A stretch of DNA of 64,000 nt from an uncultured Verrucomicrobiota bacterium (GCA_903838675.1 CAILZI010000103.1:1-64000); one strand, 5' to 3'; counted from the first letter of the stretch, positions 29,513-40,074 are shown. The notes: a model not told the origin generated them from the sequence alone. Numbers and translations are program-made.

Positions 29513-30628
29513 TCATGAAGCGGGGAGGTCAGCGCCGACCGCCTCGCTTACATTTCGAAATCCATCCTTGGCCAGCAAAATGCACAGTCCCCGGTTGATG
29601 CGTGAAATGACACCGGGACCTTCATAGATGAGGGCGGTGTAGATCTGCACGAGCGAAGCGCCGAGGCGGAGCTTGCGGTAGGCATCGGCCGCAGTGAAGA
29701 CACCGCCGGTGCCGATGATGGCGTGACGCTGGCGGTTCATCCGTGTGGCCAGGCCGGCGATGCAGCGGTTGATCAAGTCCTCGACCGGTTTGCCGGACAC
29801 GGCACCTGGCAGATGCTCCCAGGCGCTGCGTGGTGTGGTGAGGCGCAGCGTGGCGGGTTTGCCGGGCGGGAGATTGAAGGAGAAGCCGCGCACGAAGTCG
29901 AAGGCGTCTGCTTCTGCCAGCAGGCGCTCGTGTTCCGCCGGATCATCACGAGGTGCCACTTTCAAAAACACCGGGCAGGCGATGTTGAGCGGTTTCAGCC
30001 ATTGCAGCAGGCGTGTGATGTTGCCGGGCTGGGCATAGAAGTCCTTGCCACCGGCCGCATTGGGGCAGCTCAAGTTCAGCATGAGGTAGCCGGCGTGGCG
30101 GTGCACCAGCGAGACGTTGCGCTCGTAGTCGGCGAGGATGGCTTCGTCACTGCACGCGGGAGCACCGGGGCCGAAGTTGGTTTTGACGATGTTCACACCG
30201 AGTGGAATCCGCATGCGATGTGCGGCAAGCCGGGGAGCGATGATTTCTGCTCCTTCGTTGGGCAGGCCGTAGTTGACGATGATCGCCTGATCCTGTGGCA
30301 ACCGGAACAGGCGTGGCTTTGGGTTGCCCAGCGACGGCTGCGCGGAGATGGAACCGATCTCTGCAAAGGCGAAGCCCAGATGATCCAGCATGCGCAAGGC
30401 GCGTCCGCTTTTGTCCCAGCCTGCGGCAAGACCGATGGGGTGGTCGAATCGCAGCCCCGCGACCTCGCACTTCAGCTCCGGTGCCGTGAACTCCAGGCAG
30501 GCCCGGGCGATTTGCGGCACCCACGGCAGTGCTCCAGCAATGCGACAGGCTTCGACCGTCCCATGATGCGCGGTTTCCGCATCGAGCTGGAAGAGCAGGG
30601 GGCGGATGAGGGTGGAGTAGAGGGACAT
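29513..30628 (-). CDS. pyrD: Dihydroorotate dehydrogenase (quinone), class 2
   Basis: MSLYSTLIRPLLFQLDAETAHHG...; VAGLRFDHPIGLAAGWDKSG; LNLSCPNAAG; IGTGGVFTAADAYRKLRLGASLVQIYTALIYEGPGV. Confidence 0.92.
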   Translation of the reverse strand: MSLYSTLIRPLLFQLDAETAHHGTVEACRIAGALPWVPQIARACLEFTAPELKCEVAGLRFDHPIGLAAGWDKSGRALRMLDHLGFAFAEIGSISAQPSLGNPKPRLFRLPQDQAIIVNYGLPNEGAEIIAPRLAAHRMRIPLGVNIVKTNFGPGAPACSDEAILADYERNVSLVHRHAGYLMLNLSCPNAAGGKDFYAQPGNITRLLQWLKPLNIACPVFLKVAPRDDPAEHERLLAEADAFDFVRGFSFNLPPGKPATLRLTTPRSAWEHLPGAVSGKPVEDLINRCIAGLATRMNRQRHAIIGTGGVFTAADAYRKLRLGASLVQIYTALIYEGPGVISRINRGLCILLAKDGFRNVSEAVGADLPAS

Positions 30629-30726
30629 GGGGAAGGGGGGCGGCAGGCTTTCGACTCTATCGCGCTGCGTAAGGATGTCCAAACGCGTTGCAATCGCCCC
30701 CATTTGGGCCATTCATCACCCCGCCC

Positions 30727-31629
30727 ATGACCCCCAAGATCGACCCCGCCCTGCATCGCGACAAAAAACCGGAATGGATCCGCGTGACTCTGCCGCGTGA
30801 CCCGAAGTTTTGGAGCACGAAGGGCCTGATCACCGATTTGAAGCTGCACACCGTGTGCGAAGAGGCACAGTGCCCGAACCGCTGGGAGTGCTGGAGTCAG
30901 GGCTCGGCGACGTTCATGATCGCCGGAGACCGCTGCACCCGCGCTTGTGGCTTTTGCGCGGTCAAAACCGCCAAACCCTTTGCCCTGGAAGCCGATGAAC
31001 CTCAGCGCGTGGCCGAGGCGACGAAGCGCATGGGTCTGAACCACATCGTCATCACCGCCGTGGCGCGGGATGACATGAAAGACGGTGGGGCGGAACATTT
31101 TGCCCGCACCATCGAAGCCGTGCGTGAAGCCGCGCCTACGATCACGATCGAGATCCTCGTGCCCGATTTCAACGGCAAGGACGACGCGCTGGAAGTCGTG
31201 ATGAAGGCGAAGCCGCACATCTTCAATCACAACCTCGAAACCGTGGAGCGCCTGACGCCGCTGGTGCGCAGTCGTGCCATGTATCACCGCAGCCTGCATG
31301 TGCTGAAGCGTGCGAAGGCGATGGCGGAAGAGCTCGGCACCAAGTGTGCCACCAAGAGCGGTCTCATGCTCGGTCTCGGCGAGACGGAGACGGAACTGTT
31401 TCAGGCCATGGATGACCTGCGCGAGCATGACGTCACCGTGCTGACCCTGGGCCAGTATCTGCGTCCTTCACCCCAGCATCTGCCGGTGATCGAATATGTC
31501 CACCCGGACACGTTTGAGAACTACAAGCAGATCGCGCTGAAAAAGGGCTTCCGCCATGTGGCGAGTGCGCCGCTGGTGCGCAGCTCTTATCACGCTTCGG
31601 ACTTCAAGCCCGAGCTTGATCTGGAGTAA
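30727..31629 (+). CDS. lipA: Lipoyl synthase
   Basis: CEEAQCPNRWECW and CTRACGFCAV cluster motifs; C-terminal VRSSYHA. Confidence 0.95.
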   Translation: MTPKIDPALHRDKKPEWIRVTLPRDPKFWSTKGLITDLKLHTVCEEAQCPNRWECWSQGSATFMIAGDRCTRACGFCAVKTAKPFALEADEPQRVAEATKRMGLNHIVITAVARDDMKDGGAEHFARTIEAVREAAPTITIEILVPDFNGKDDALEVVMKAKPHIFNHNLETVERLTPLVRSRAMYHRSLHVLKRAKAMAEELGTKCATKSGLMLGLGETETELFQAMDDLREHDVTVLTLGQYLRPSPQHLPVIEYVHPDTFENYKQIALKKGFRHVASAPLVRSSYHASDFKPELDLE

Positions 31630-31794
31630 AGGCTGGAGCGGACTCCCGCAGCCAAGGCACGACCCTATCAATGGAAAGTGGTACTTTGGTGCCAGGTATG
31701 CATACCGTCACGCCTTTCGTTAGGCATAGCACAACGGAAAGCGGGTTGCGTGAGCTGCAATTCGAGTTCTGTTCGTGGACCCCAACCCACCACC

Positions 31795-33681
31795 ATGTCC
31801 ATTCGTCCCCCCGCCGAAGCCTACGAGAAAGTTCCGACCGTCATTTTCCCAGACTCCGCCAAAGCGGCCAAGACGCTGGCGCAGGAAGTGAAGCAGCTGA
31901 TTGAAACGAAGAACAAGGCCGGCAAGCCTGCGGTGCTGGGCATGGCGACGGGATCGACCCCGGTGCCGTTTTACCGCGAATTGATTCGTCTGCACAAAGA
32001 GGAAGGGTTGAGCTTCAAAAACGTCATCACCTTCAACCTCGACGAATATTACGGCCTCAGCGCCGACCACCCTGAAAGCTACTCGATGTTCATGGCGGAG
32101 CAGCTGTTTGACCACATCGACATCCCGAAGGCGAACATCAATCTCCCCAGCGGCACGGTGCCCGGAGATCAGGTCTTCAACCACTGCCGTCAGTATGATG
32201 AAAAGATCGAAGCCTCAGGCGGCATTGATCTGCAGATTCTCGGCATCGGCCGGACGGGTCACATCGGCTTTAATGAACCCGGTTCAAGCCGTGATTCGGT
32301 GACCCGCCGCATCACGCTGGACCGCGTGACACGTCAGGATGCCGCGAGCGACTTCCGCGGGGAGCAGAACGTGCCGCATTTCGCGATCACCATGGGGGTG
32401 GGTTCCATTCTGCGGGCGAAAAAACTGGTGCTGATGGCCTGGGGTGAAAACAAAGCCGTCATGGTGGCCAAAGCTGTCGAAGGACCGATGACGGAGGTGA
32501 TCTCGGCCTCCTTCCTGCAGGATCACCCGGATGCGCGGTTCTTCATCGACCACGGCGCTTCCCGCGAACTTACCCGCATCAAACTGCCCTGGCTTGTGGG
32601 CCCGGCGTCCTGGACACCGCGTGAGACGCGCCGTGCGATGGTGTGGCAGGCCTTCAAGATCAAGCGCCCTATTTTGAAGCTCGTGGACGAGCACTACAAT
32701 GAGAACGGCCTCTCCGATTTGCTTTCTGAGCAAGGTCCGGCCTACCAGCTCAACATCCGTATTTTCAACCAGTTGCAGCACACCATTACCGGTTGGCCTG
32801 CCGGTAAGCCCGATGAAGATGACACCTACCGCCCCGAGCGTGCGCGGCCTTATCCCAAGCGCTGTCTCGTCTTCAGTCCGGAGCCGCAGGATGCCATCAC
32901 CGGCATGGGTGGCACGATTGATCGAATGGTCGAGCAGGGGCATGATGTACGTCTGATCGCGCTGACTTCAGGCAGTCTGCGTGTGCCGGACAGCGAGGCG
33001 GATAAATTCGCCGAAACCCTGCTCGAACTGGCCTCTAATGCTGCCAATCCGGCGACTTGGGGAGCTCAGGTGGCCTATGCCCGGGAAGCACTGAGTCTGC
33101 TGGAGGCCAAGGGTGAATTCGGCGAGGATCCGCCGCTGTTGCGGCAGCTCAAGGGCCTGATTTTGCGTGGTGAGCTGCGCGATGCGGCCCACACCGTGGG
33201 TCTGGCCAATGATCGCGTCACCTTTGTGGATCTGCCCTTTTATGAGCAGGGCCGCTACCGCCGCTTCAAGAGCACGGAAGAGGACAACAAGGCTCTGGTT
33301 CGCCTGCTCCAGGATCACAAACCCCATCAAATCTACATCACGGGTGATGCGGCCGATCCATCAAGCGTGGCGGGCATCTGCTTCCGCCTGCTGGTGGCCG
33401 CCTTGCAGGCGTGTGCGGGCGAGGAGTTTGCGGGTTCATGCAGCGTGTGGCTTTACCGTGGTAAAGAGCGCCCGCTGGAGTCGCATGAGATCGACATGGC
33501 GATTCCGATGAGTCCCTTGCAGATTGAGCGCAAGGCCAACGCCCTGTCACGTTACGGGGCTTTATCCTCCCTTGAAAGAGAGGCTCCGGAGACCAATCGA
33601 GAAAACGCACGGCTGTATGATGCGCTCGGCCTGGCCGAGTACGAGGCCATTGAGACTTTCCAGCGCTGGCGCCGGGTGTGA
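31795..33681 (+). CDS. nagB: Glucosamine-6-phosphate deaminase fused to C-terminal PIG-L/LmbE-like domain (degenerate)
   Basis: FNLDEYYGL and GIGRTGHIGFNEPGSS motifs of NagB; C-terminal 'VFSPEPQDAITGMGGTIDRMVEQGHDVRLIALTSGSL' PIG-L-like. Confidence 0.9.
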   Translation: MSIRPPAEAYEKVPTVIFPDSAKAAKTLAQEVKQLIETKNKAGKPAVLGMATGSTPVPFYRELIRLHKEEGLSFKNVITFNLDEYYGLSADHPESYSMFMAEQLFDHIDIPKANINLPSGTVPGDQVFNHCRQYDEKIEASGGIDLQILGIGRTGHIGFNEPGSSRDSVTRRITLDRVTRQDAASDFRGEQNVPHFAITMGVGSILRAKKLVLMAWGENKAVMVAKAVEGPMTEVISASFLQDHPDARFFIDHGASRELTRIKLPWLVGPASWTPRETRRAMVWQAFKIKRPILKLVDEHYNENGLSDLLSEQGPAYQLNIRIFNQLQHTITGWPAGKPDEDDTYRPERARPYPKRCLVFSPEPQDAITGMGGTIDRMVEQGHDVRLIALTSGSLRVPDSEADKFAETLLELASNAANPATWGAQVAYAREALSLLEAKGEFGEDPPLLRQLKGLILRGELRDAAHTVGLANDRVTFVDLPFYEQGRYRRFKSTEEDNKALVRLLQDHKPHQIYITGDAADPSSVAGICFRLLVAALQACAGEEFAGSCSVWLYRGKERPLESHEIDMAIPMSPLQIERKANALSRYGALSSLEREAPETNRENARLYDALGLAEYEAIETFQRWRRV

Positions 33682-33691
33682 TCCCTTTTTA

Positions 33692-34171
33692 TTATCCTGC
33701 CACCGTGAGCTTGGCGTCACGGTAGCTGCATTTCCCCAGCCGCCGAAGCTCGTCGCAGTGAGCTTCGATGCGCATGCTCTTCATGCTGGGCTGGAATCCC
33801 AGCCGGCGCGTGATGCAGTCATGCAGCAGTGCGGTGTGATCATCCTCAAACTCCACAACCCGGTCGCAGTCGAGGCAGATCAGGTGGTTGTGCTGAGGTT
33901 TGTCGAGAAAATTGGGGTCGTAGTAGGTCTGGTCACGCCCCAGATCGACTTCGCGCAGCAGCCCGCATTCGACCAGAAGGGTCAGGGTACGGTAAACAGT
34001 GGCCCGTGAAACAGTGCTGTCGAGTTTGCGCGCCTTCTCCAGCAGTTCCTCTGCTTTGAAGTGGTCATCGGTGGCAAAGGCAGCCTCCACTATGACATCC
34101 CGCTGCTTGGTGCGGCGCAGTCCCTGGCTGGCCAGATGTGTCTCCAAGCGTTGAGTAATACGTTCGTCCAT
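33692..34171 (-). CDS. Fur-family transcriptional regulator
   Basis: MDERITQRLETHLASQGLRRTKQRDVIVEAAF...STVSRATVYRTLTLLVECGLLREVDLG...HNHLICLDCDRVVEFED. Confidence 0.88.
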   Translation of the reverse strand: MDERITQRLETHLASQGLRRTKQRDVIVEAAFATDDHFKAEELLEKARKLDSTVSRATVYRTLTLLVECGLLREVDLGRDQTYYDPNFLDKPQHNHLICLDCDRVVEFEDDHTALLHDCITRRLGFQPSMKSMRIEAHCDELRRLGKCSYRDAKLTVAG

Positions 34172-34473
34172 GTGGCGGGGAGGTTAGCCATGGCTGTGGA
34201 TCGCGCAAGGCAGTGCTTTTTTTGAAGATTGAGGCTGCAATTCTATCCATTTTAAGATTGTGGCGTGAAAAAACGCCGCGTTAATGTTTTTCTAAAGCAT
34301 TGCTTAGATTATTATAATACAACGAATTAAGATCTGCGGTGGAAAGCATTTGAGTCTCAATAGAAGAGCGAAAAATTGCAAGAAAAGCAGGCGGTCCGTT
34401 CAAATTAATTTAAAATAATTATGGATTTTATTGTTAATATTGATAAAATTCCTCAGACTGCCTGATTCCAAGC

Positions 34474-35061
34474 ATGCCTTTACCATTTTCATTCTCTACA
34501 CAACGCCAAAGCTCTGAGGCCGAAAGTCCTGCGGAACCCATGGCCACGGCTGTGGCTGAGAAGGTCATGAACCATGCCCCGGGGCATGTCAGCACCGAGC
34601 CCCTGCCAGGAACCCTTGGGAGCATTTTCTCTGCACCTGCTCAGGAGGCGGTGCCACGGCCAGCCCCCAGTTTCCCTCGTCAAACTTCTGTGAATTCAGC
34701 CCTCCAGCCCTTCGAACGCGAACAGGAAGCCGTTCAGCCGGCTGAAATGCTTGTGACAGCAGCAGTACCGCCGCCCACTTCCCAGCAGGGGACAGCCTCG
34801 GGCCATGACTTGTCGGCTCAAATCGAGCAGCTGCGCAACGATATATTCGGCATCGCCATGAACGCGAGCGCCTTGAATGACAGGCTTGATCGCATGGAGC
34901 AGCGGATTCCCCAATCCGGACAGTCGGTGCAGGCCGGAATCGCTACTTTGCGTGGAGAGATTGAAACCTGGTTGGAAAACCACCTCACTGCGGCTGTCGA
35001 GCATTGCATGAACAAGATCATCAGCCGCACCAATTCTACTGCCAACCGATCCGTCAACTGA
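34474..35061 (+). CDS. Hypothetical protein upstream of hybrid histidine kinase
   Basis: 195-aa intact ORF with low-complexity Pro/Ala N-terminus and predicted coiled-coil C-terminus. Confidence 0.55.
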   Translation: MPLPFSFSTQRQSSEAESPAEPMATAVAEKVMNHAPGHVSTEPLPGTLGSIFSAPAQEAVPRPAPSFPRQTSVNSALQPFEREQEAVQPAEMLVTAAVPPPTSQQGTASGHDLSAQIEQLRNDIFGIAMNASALNDRLDRMEQRIPQSGQSVQAGIATLRGEIETWLENHLTAAVEHCMNKIISRTNSTANRSVN

Positions 35062-35094
35062 CTGTCCTATCCCTATTAATCGATCTCATCCTCT

Positions 35095-37105
35095 ATGAAC
35101 TCCCTGAGACTTCGCATCTTGTTTCCCCTCTGGCTCTTCGGCTTTTTGCCGGCCATGGGAGCCACCCGCATGATGGGGCAGCCGCTCGAATGGTTCTTCG
35201 GCATCACAGGCGTCCTTCTCGGCGGTGGTGTGTTCCTGGCTGCTTATCTGATTTCCGGCTGGCTGCTCAAACCAACCACGGCTGTCATGAAGGGCACCAC
35301 GGCGGTGCTGCGGGGTGTTCCTCCAGATGCCCAGTCCGCTGAATGGCTGCCTGCCGATTTTTGGAAGCTGCGCTGTGACATCAACATGATCTTCGCCAAG
35401 CAGCGCCAGGCGCTCAATGCCGCCGAGCAGCATGCCTGCCAGACGGCGCAGCGCCTGCTCAATGCTGAACGCCTGCTGCGTGAGGCATTCACTGCTCTGC
35501 AGGGCCTGTTTGCCGCCAGCGATGAGGGCGTCCTCGTGGTGGATGCCCAGGGCTCCATCATCGCTTCGAATGCGAGACTTGATGATTTCCTCGGCAAGCC
35601 GGTCGAAGAAGTCGCAGGACGTGATTCCACGCGCATTCTCAATGCGCTGATCGAACGCTTTTGAAGAAAAGGCCGTGATCACCGCTTGGATCGAAAAAAC
35701 CTCCGCCAGCCTCGAAGGTCAGGATGAAACGCCGCCGCTTGTCTCCACTGACAACCGTGTTTTCTCCCTGCGCTCCAGCCCGATGCGCACCGATGTCGGT
35801 GAGGTGATTGGACGCATTTGGATCGTCAAAGACCGCTCCGAAATGAGGGTTCTGGAGAATCAGCTTCGCGAATCGCAGAAAATGGGAACGATTGGCCAGC
35901 TTGCCGGCGGCATCGCCCATGACTTCAACAACCTTCTCACGGCCATTCGTGGCAACCTGACCCTCGCAGAACTCACTCCCGCTTCCAATCAGGCCGGAGT
36001 GCGTGACAAGCTGCAAAACGCCAACCACGCCACCACGCGTGCGGCGGAACTCGTCAAATCACTCCTCGGCTACTCACGCCGCAGCACCGGTGTCGCCATG
36101 CGCAAGGCCACCAATCTCAAACGCCTCCTGGCCGATGTGCAGAACCTCCTCAAGCACAGCGTCGATCCGCGTGTCACCATTCAAATGCGCGGCGGCATGG
36201 ACGCTTCCTACGCGACCGGAGACGCCACGCAGATCGAGCAGGTCATGCTCAATCTCTGCCTCAACGCCCGGGATGCGCTGCCTGCTGACAAAGGCGTGAT
36301 CGAAATCGCCGTCGAGAACGTCACCCATCGCATGCCCTCAAAAACAGCCGAGAGCAATGAGTCGGCCGACTTCGTCATGCTCGTGGTGCGTGACAACGGC
36401 CACGGCATCTCTGAAGAGCACCGTCAGCGCATCTTTGAGCCCTTCTTTACGACAAAGGCTGGCAGCAAGGGCACCGGACTCGGCCTCTCCACCGCGCAGG
36501 ACATTGTGCGTGAGCACGGTGGCTGGATCGAGTTTGACAGCGAAGTGGGGCGCGGCAGCGAGTTCCGTGTGTTTCTCCCCCGATTGCTCAATCCCGAACA
36601 GACCGAGGAGGAGATTCCGATCGACAACGGGCCCGCCATCAATGCACCTATTGGCGCTCAGACCACCATTTTGGTCGTGGACGACGAGGCCCCGGTACGC
36701 TCCATCGCCATGAACATGCTCGGTTTCCTCGGTTACCGTGTCCTTGAAGCTTGTGACGGCCAGCAGGCGCTCGACATTCTCCTGCGCAGCAAGGAGAAGG
36801 TGGACGCCGTCCTGCTTGACATCTACATGCCCAAACTTTCCGGCCGTGACACCTTTAAAGAACTGCGTGCCGTCGGCAATGAAGTGCCAGTCGTTGTTTG
36901 CAGCGGTTTTGTCATCGATCCCGATGAGTTTACCATCCTCAGCCAGGGCCGGACACCGCCGGTGGACATCATGCTCAAGCCCTACTCGCTGGACGGTTTG
37001 AGCAAGGCCCTCGCCAAAGCCGTGCAAAAACCGCAGGCGGCGGCGCCTGCTTTTGAGCTCACTGCCAGCCGCGTTCCGCAGCAGGCCGCCATGCTCGTTT
37101 CTTAA
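35095..37105 (+). CDS. Hybrid histidine kinase (2 TM, PAS, HisKA/HATPase, receiver), split into 35095-35664 and 35675-37105 by a +1 frame change
   Basis: ORF1 ends inside a PAS domain ([23 protein letters not shown]). ORF2 resumes the same PAS ([20 protein letters not shown]...VFSLRSSPM), then [30 protein letters not shown]...LLDIYMP...KPYS. Confidence 0.8.
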
Positions 37106-37194
37106 GCACAAGCGAAATTTGTTGAGGTGAACCGTCTGCCGGCGGCCATCTTTCCCCTTTTCGATTGCCGCAAAGGCGCTACCATCCGCGCCCC

Positions 37195-38553
37195 ATGATC
37201 AAAGTCGGCCTCGTATCCCTCGGTTGCGCGAAAAATCTCATCGACTCGGAAATCATGATCGGCCACCTCCAGCAGGCTGGCATGGTCATGACACCTGAGC
37301 CCGATCTCGCGGATGTACTCATCGTGAACACCTGTTCGTTCATCGACATGGCCAAGAAGGAGAGCGTTGGTGCGGTGCATGACGCCGTGGATCAGCGGGC
37401 GGGCTCGAAAAAGCGCGCGCGTCAGAAAATCATTGTCGCTGGCTGCCTCTCGCAGCGTTTCTCGACGGAACTCCCGGGCCTCATGCCTGAAGTGGATGCC
37501 TTCATCGGTTTGGATCAGATCACCCAGGTCGCCCCCATCATTCAGAAGCTCATGGGCACCAAGGAGCACGAGCAGGAAAACCACGTCACCCGCCAGCCGC
37601 AGTACATCCCGGATTACGACACGCCGCGCTTTCGCCTCACGCCGCAGCACATGGCCTACATCAAGATCGCCGAAGGCTGCAATCATCCGTGCTCCTTTTG
37701 CATCATTCCGCGCATTCGTGGCCGCCACCGCAGCCGTACGCAGGAAAGCATCATCAAAGAGGCGCAGCAGCTCATCGCCAGCGGGGTCAAGGAGATCAAT
37801 CTCATCTCCCAGGACACCACCTACTTCGGCATGGACAAATGGACGGAAGAGCGCCCCAAGCCACGCAGCGGCGTCGATTCCACCAAAGGTGAATCCCTTT
37901 CCTCCCTCATCCGCGAGCTCAACAAGATCGAAGGCGACTTCTGGATCCGCCTCCTCTACACGCATCCCGCGCATTGGAGCGACGACCTCATCCAGGCCAT
38001 TGCCGAGAGCCCCAAAGTCGCCCGATACATCGACATGCCGCTGCAGCACATCAGTGACCGCATGCTGGGCCTCATGAAGCGCGAGACCGACGGCGCCTAC
38101 ATTCGCGATCTCATCAAGCGCATCCGTTCTGGCATTCCCGGCATCGCCATCCGCACCACCTTCATCGTGGGCTTCCCCGGTGAAACCGAGGCCGACTTCA
38201 ACGAACTGCTGCAGTTCATCCAGGACACGAAGTTTGAACGTGCCGGTGTCTTCAACTATTCCCGCGAGGAAGACACCCGTGCTGCGAAGATGGAAGATCA
38301 AATCCACCACATGACCCGCAAGGCCCGCTGGAACGAGGCCATGCGCGCCATTCAGCGCAGCATCGAAGGCTTCAACACCACGCAGGTCGGCCGCAAGATG
38401 CGTGTGCTCGTTGAGGAGCCCGGCGTTGCCCGCAGCGAGATGGACGCCCCTGACATCGACACCACCGTTTTCGTGAACAAGAAGCTTCCTGTTGGCAGCT
38501 TCGCTGACATCACTGTCAAAGAGTGGCGCGGGTACGATCTGGTGGCGGCCTAG
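37195..38553 (+). CDS. rimO: Ribosomal protein S12 methylthiotransferase
   Basis: VGLVSLGCAKNLIDSEIMIG; NTCSFID; AEGCNHPCSFCIIPRIRG; C-terminal TRAM domain. Confidence 0.95.
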   Translation: MIKVGLVSLGCAKNLIDSEIMIGHLQQAGMVMTPEPDLADVLIVNTCSFIDMAKKESVGAVHDAVDQRAGSKKRARQKIIVAGCLSQRFSTELPGLMPEVDAFIGLDQITQVAPIIQKLMGTKEHEQENHVTRQPQYIPDYDTPRFRLTPQHMAYIKIAEGCNHPCSFCIIPRIRGRHRSRTQESIIKEAQQLIASGVKEINLISQDTTYFGMDKWTEERPKPRSGVDSTKGESLSSLIRELNKIEGDFWIRLLYTHPAHWSDDLIQAIAESPKVARYIDMPLQHISDRMLGLMKRETDGAYIRDLIKRIRSGIPGIAIRTTFIVGFPGETEADFNELLQFIQDTKFERAGVFNYSREEDTRAAKMEDQIHHMTRKARWNEAMRAIQRSIEGFNTTQVGRKMRVLVEEPGVARSEMDAPDIDTTVFVNKKLPVGSFADITVKEWRGYDLVAA

Positions 38554-38562
38554 GCCGGTTCG

Positions 38563-40074
38563 TCATTCGGCAGCCTGAGGTCTGAAACGTTCGGCAACGC
38601 GGTCTACTCCGCCGCGGGGTCCGTTCACCGGCTTAAATGCGCCGGATTCCCAACTCGTTTTTTCGGGATAGGGATACAGCGGCATGTCGATTTCGGTTTT
38701 GCCCTCCACCACGCGCCGAGCTTTGAGGGTGTGGGGAGTTTCGCCTTTTTCACGCCAGTTCATCACGAGGCCGAGCATGTCAGGCAGACTGTTGATGCCC
38801 GGGCCTGGGCCGTGGCTCATGCCGGGAACGATGTAGAATTTGCAAAACGCCGCTACTTTTTCGAGAGAGGCGAAGCGTTCGATGACGCGCTCGTAGTAAT
38901 CGAGTGTGGCATGGTAGGGCACGCATGAATCGGCGGAACCGGAGATCATGATCAGCTTGCCTCCGCGTTTCTCGAACGGGGTGAGATCCGCATTTTCAGC
39001 ATTGAGGTAAGGCCCAAGCGCGGCAGTGTAGGTGTCGATGTCCTTGCCGAAATCAAGGCTCTGCAGGTCTTTGTCTTTGCCGAAGACCCACTGGAAAAGA
39101 TAGAGGTGCCCGTGGGCGATCTTGAAGGAACTGCCGAAGGGAATGCCATCGAAGATGCGCTCGCCCGTGATTGCGTGTTTGGGTCCGCCGAACAGCTTTT
39201 TGAGGGCTTCAGCGTGCATGTCGGTCAGTGTCGGATCTTTCTTTCGCGCCAACGCGATCACCGCCTCGATGTCCTTCTCGGTGCAGCGCGGGTCGGATAC
39301 GATCTTGCCTGCGGTTTGGGGGATTTCGCGTGACGCCATGTATTCATTGCCGGCGGCGATCACGTTTTCCTCCTGAGCGCCGGTGAACGGGCATTGGTGG
39401 AAGATCTGCTCGTTCCAGAGGAAATAAGCATGCAGCGGAGTGCGGCAGTGGGCGGGGACATTGGCCACGATGCCGTCGTAATCCTCGGGATAGCGCTGGG
39501 CTTCCTGCAGTGCCTGCTGGCCTCCGGTTGATCCGCCGTTAAAGTAGGAGTATTCAGGAGCGCCGCCGTAATAGGCATGAATGACCTGCTTGGCGCAGGT
39601 GGTCATGAGATGGGTGGCGCGATAACCGAAATCCTTCCAGACATCTGGTTTGCCAATGCCGGAATCTGAATTCGGGGCTGTGCCCATGTCGGTGGTGGCC
39701 ACGGCATAGCCACGTGCCATGTAGCCCAGGAGACCTCCCGAATTGATGCGACCGGCTGAACCACCGTTGCCCAGGCCGATGAAGCGCTTGTTCCATTTTT
39801 CCGCCTCAGGCAGGCAGACTTCCACATTGATGCTGGAATCCTTGCCTGGATTGAGAACGAGCTTCACCACGGTATGTGGCGGCAATTTTTTGTCCGCAGC
39901 GGCGCTGATTTCATCTGCGACCACAATTTTCCCGGCGTCGATTTGAAGCTGCTTGAGCCCAGCAAGCTTGTTCGTATTTTCCGGGGGTGCGGCCAGTGCT
40001 GTTATTGTGGCGAATGCCCCGAGGGAAAAGATTCTGCAAAGCTGCCTGGGAATCCTTGAAGTGTGGTGTTTCAT
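38563..40074 (-). CDS. Tannase/feruloyl esterase family protein
   Basis: GLGNGGSAGRINSGGLLGYMARGYAVATTDMG; nucleophile motif NGGSTGGQQALQEAQRYPEDYDGIVANVPA. Confidence 0.88.
   Translation of the reverse strand: MKHHTSRIPRQLCRIFSLGAFATITALAAPPENTNKLAGLKQLQIDAGKIVVADEISAAADKKLPPHTVVKLVLNPGKDSSINVEVCLPEAEKWNKRFIGLGNGGSAGRINSGGLLGYMARGYAVATTDMGTAPNSDSGIGKPDVWKDFGYRATHLMTTCAKQVIHAYYGGAPEYSYFNGGSTGGQQALQEAQRYPEDYDGIVANVPAHCRTPLHAYFLWNEQIFHQCPFTGAQEENVIAAGNEYMASREIPQTAGKIVSDPRCTEKDIEAVIALARKKDPTLTDMHAEALKKLFGGPKHAITGERIFDGIPFGSSFKIAHGHLYLFQWVFGKDKDLQSLDFGKDIDTYTAALGPYLNAENADLTPFEKRGGKLIMISGSADSCVPYHATLDYYERVIERFASLEKVAAFCKFYIVPGMSHGPGPGINSLPDMLGLVMNWREKGETPHTLKARRVVEGKTEIDMPLYPYPEKTSWESGAFKPVNGPRGGVDRVAERFRPQAAE

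Noticed and set aside
31670-31700. Similar 'aagtggtact(a/t)tgg' words upstream of 24158 and 31795
   Set aside because: Short match; GG/GC spacing does not fit a sigma-54 promoter, and two occurrences are not enough to claim a motif.
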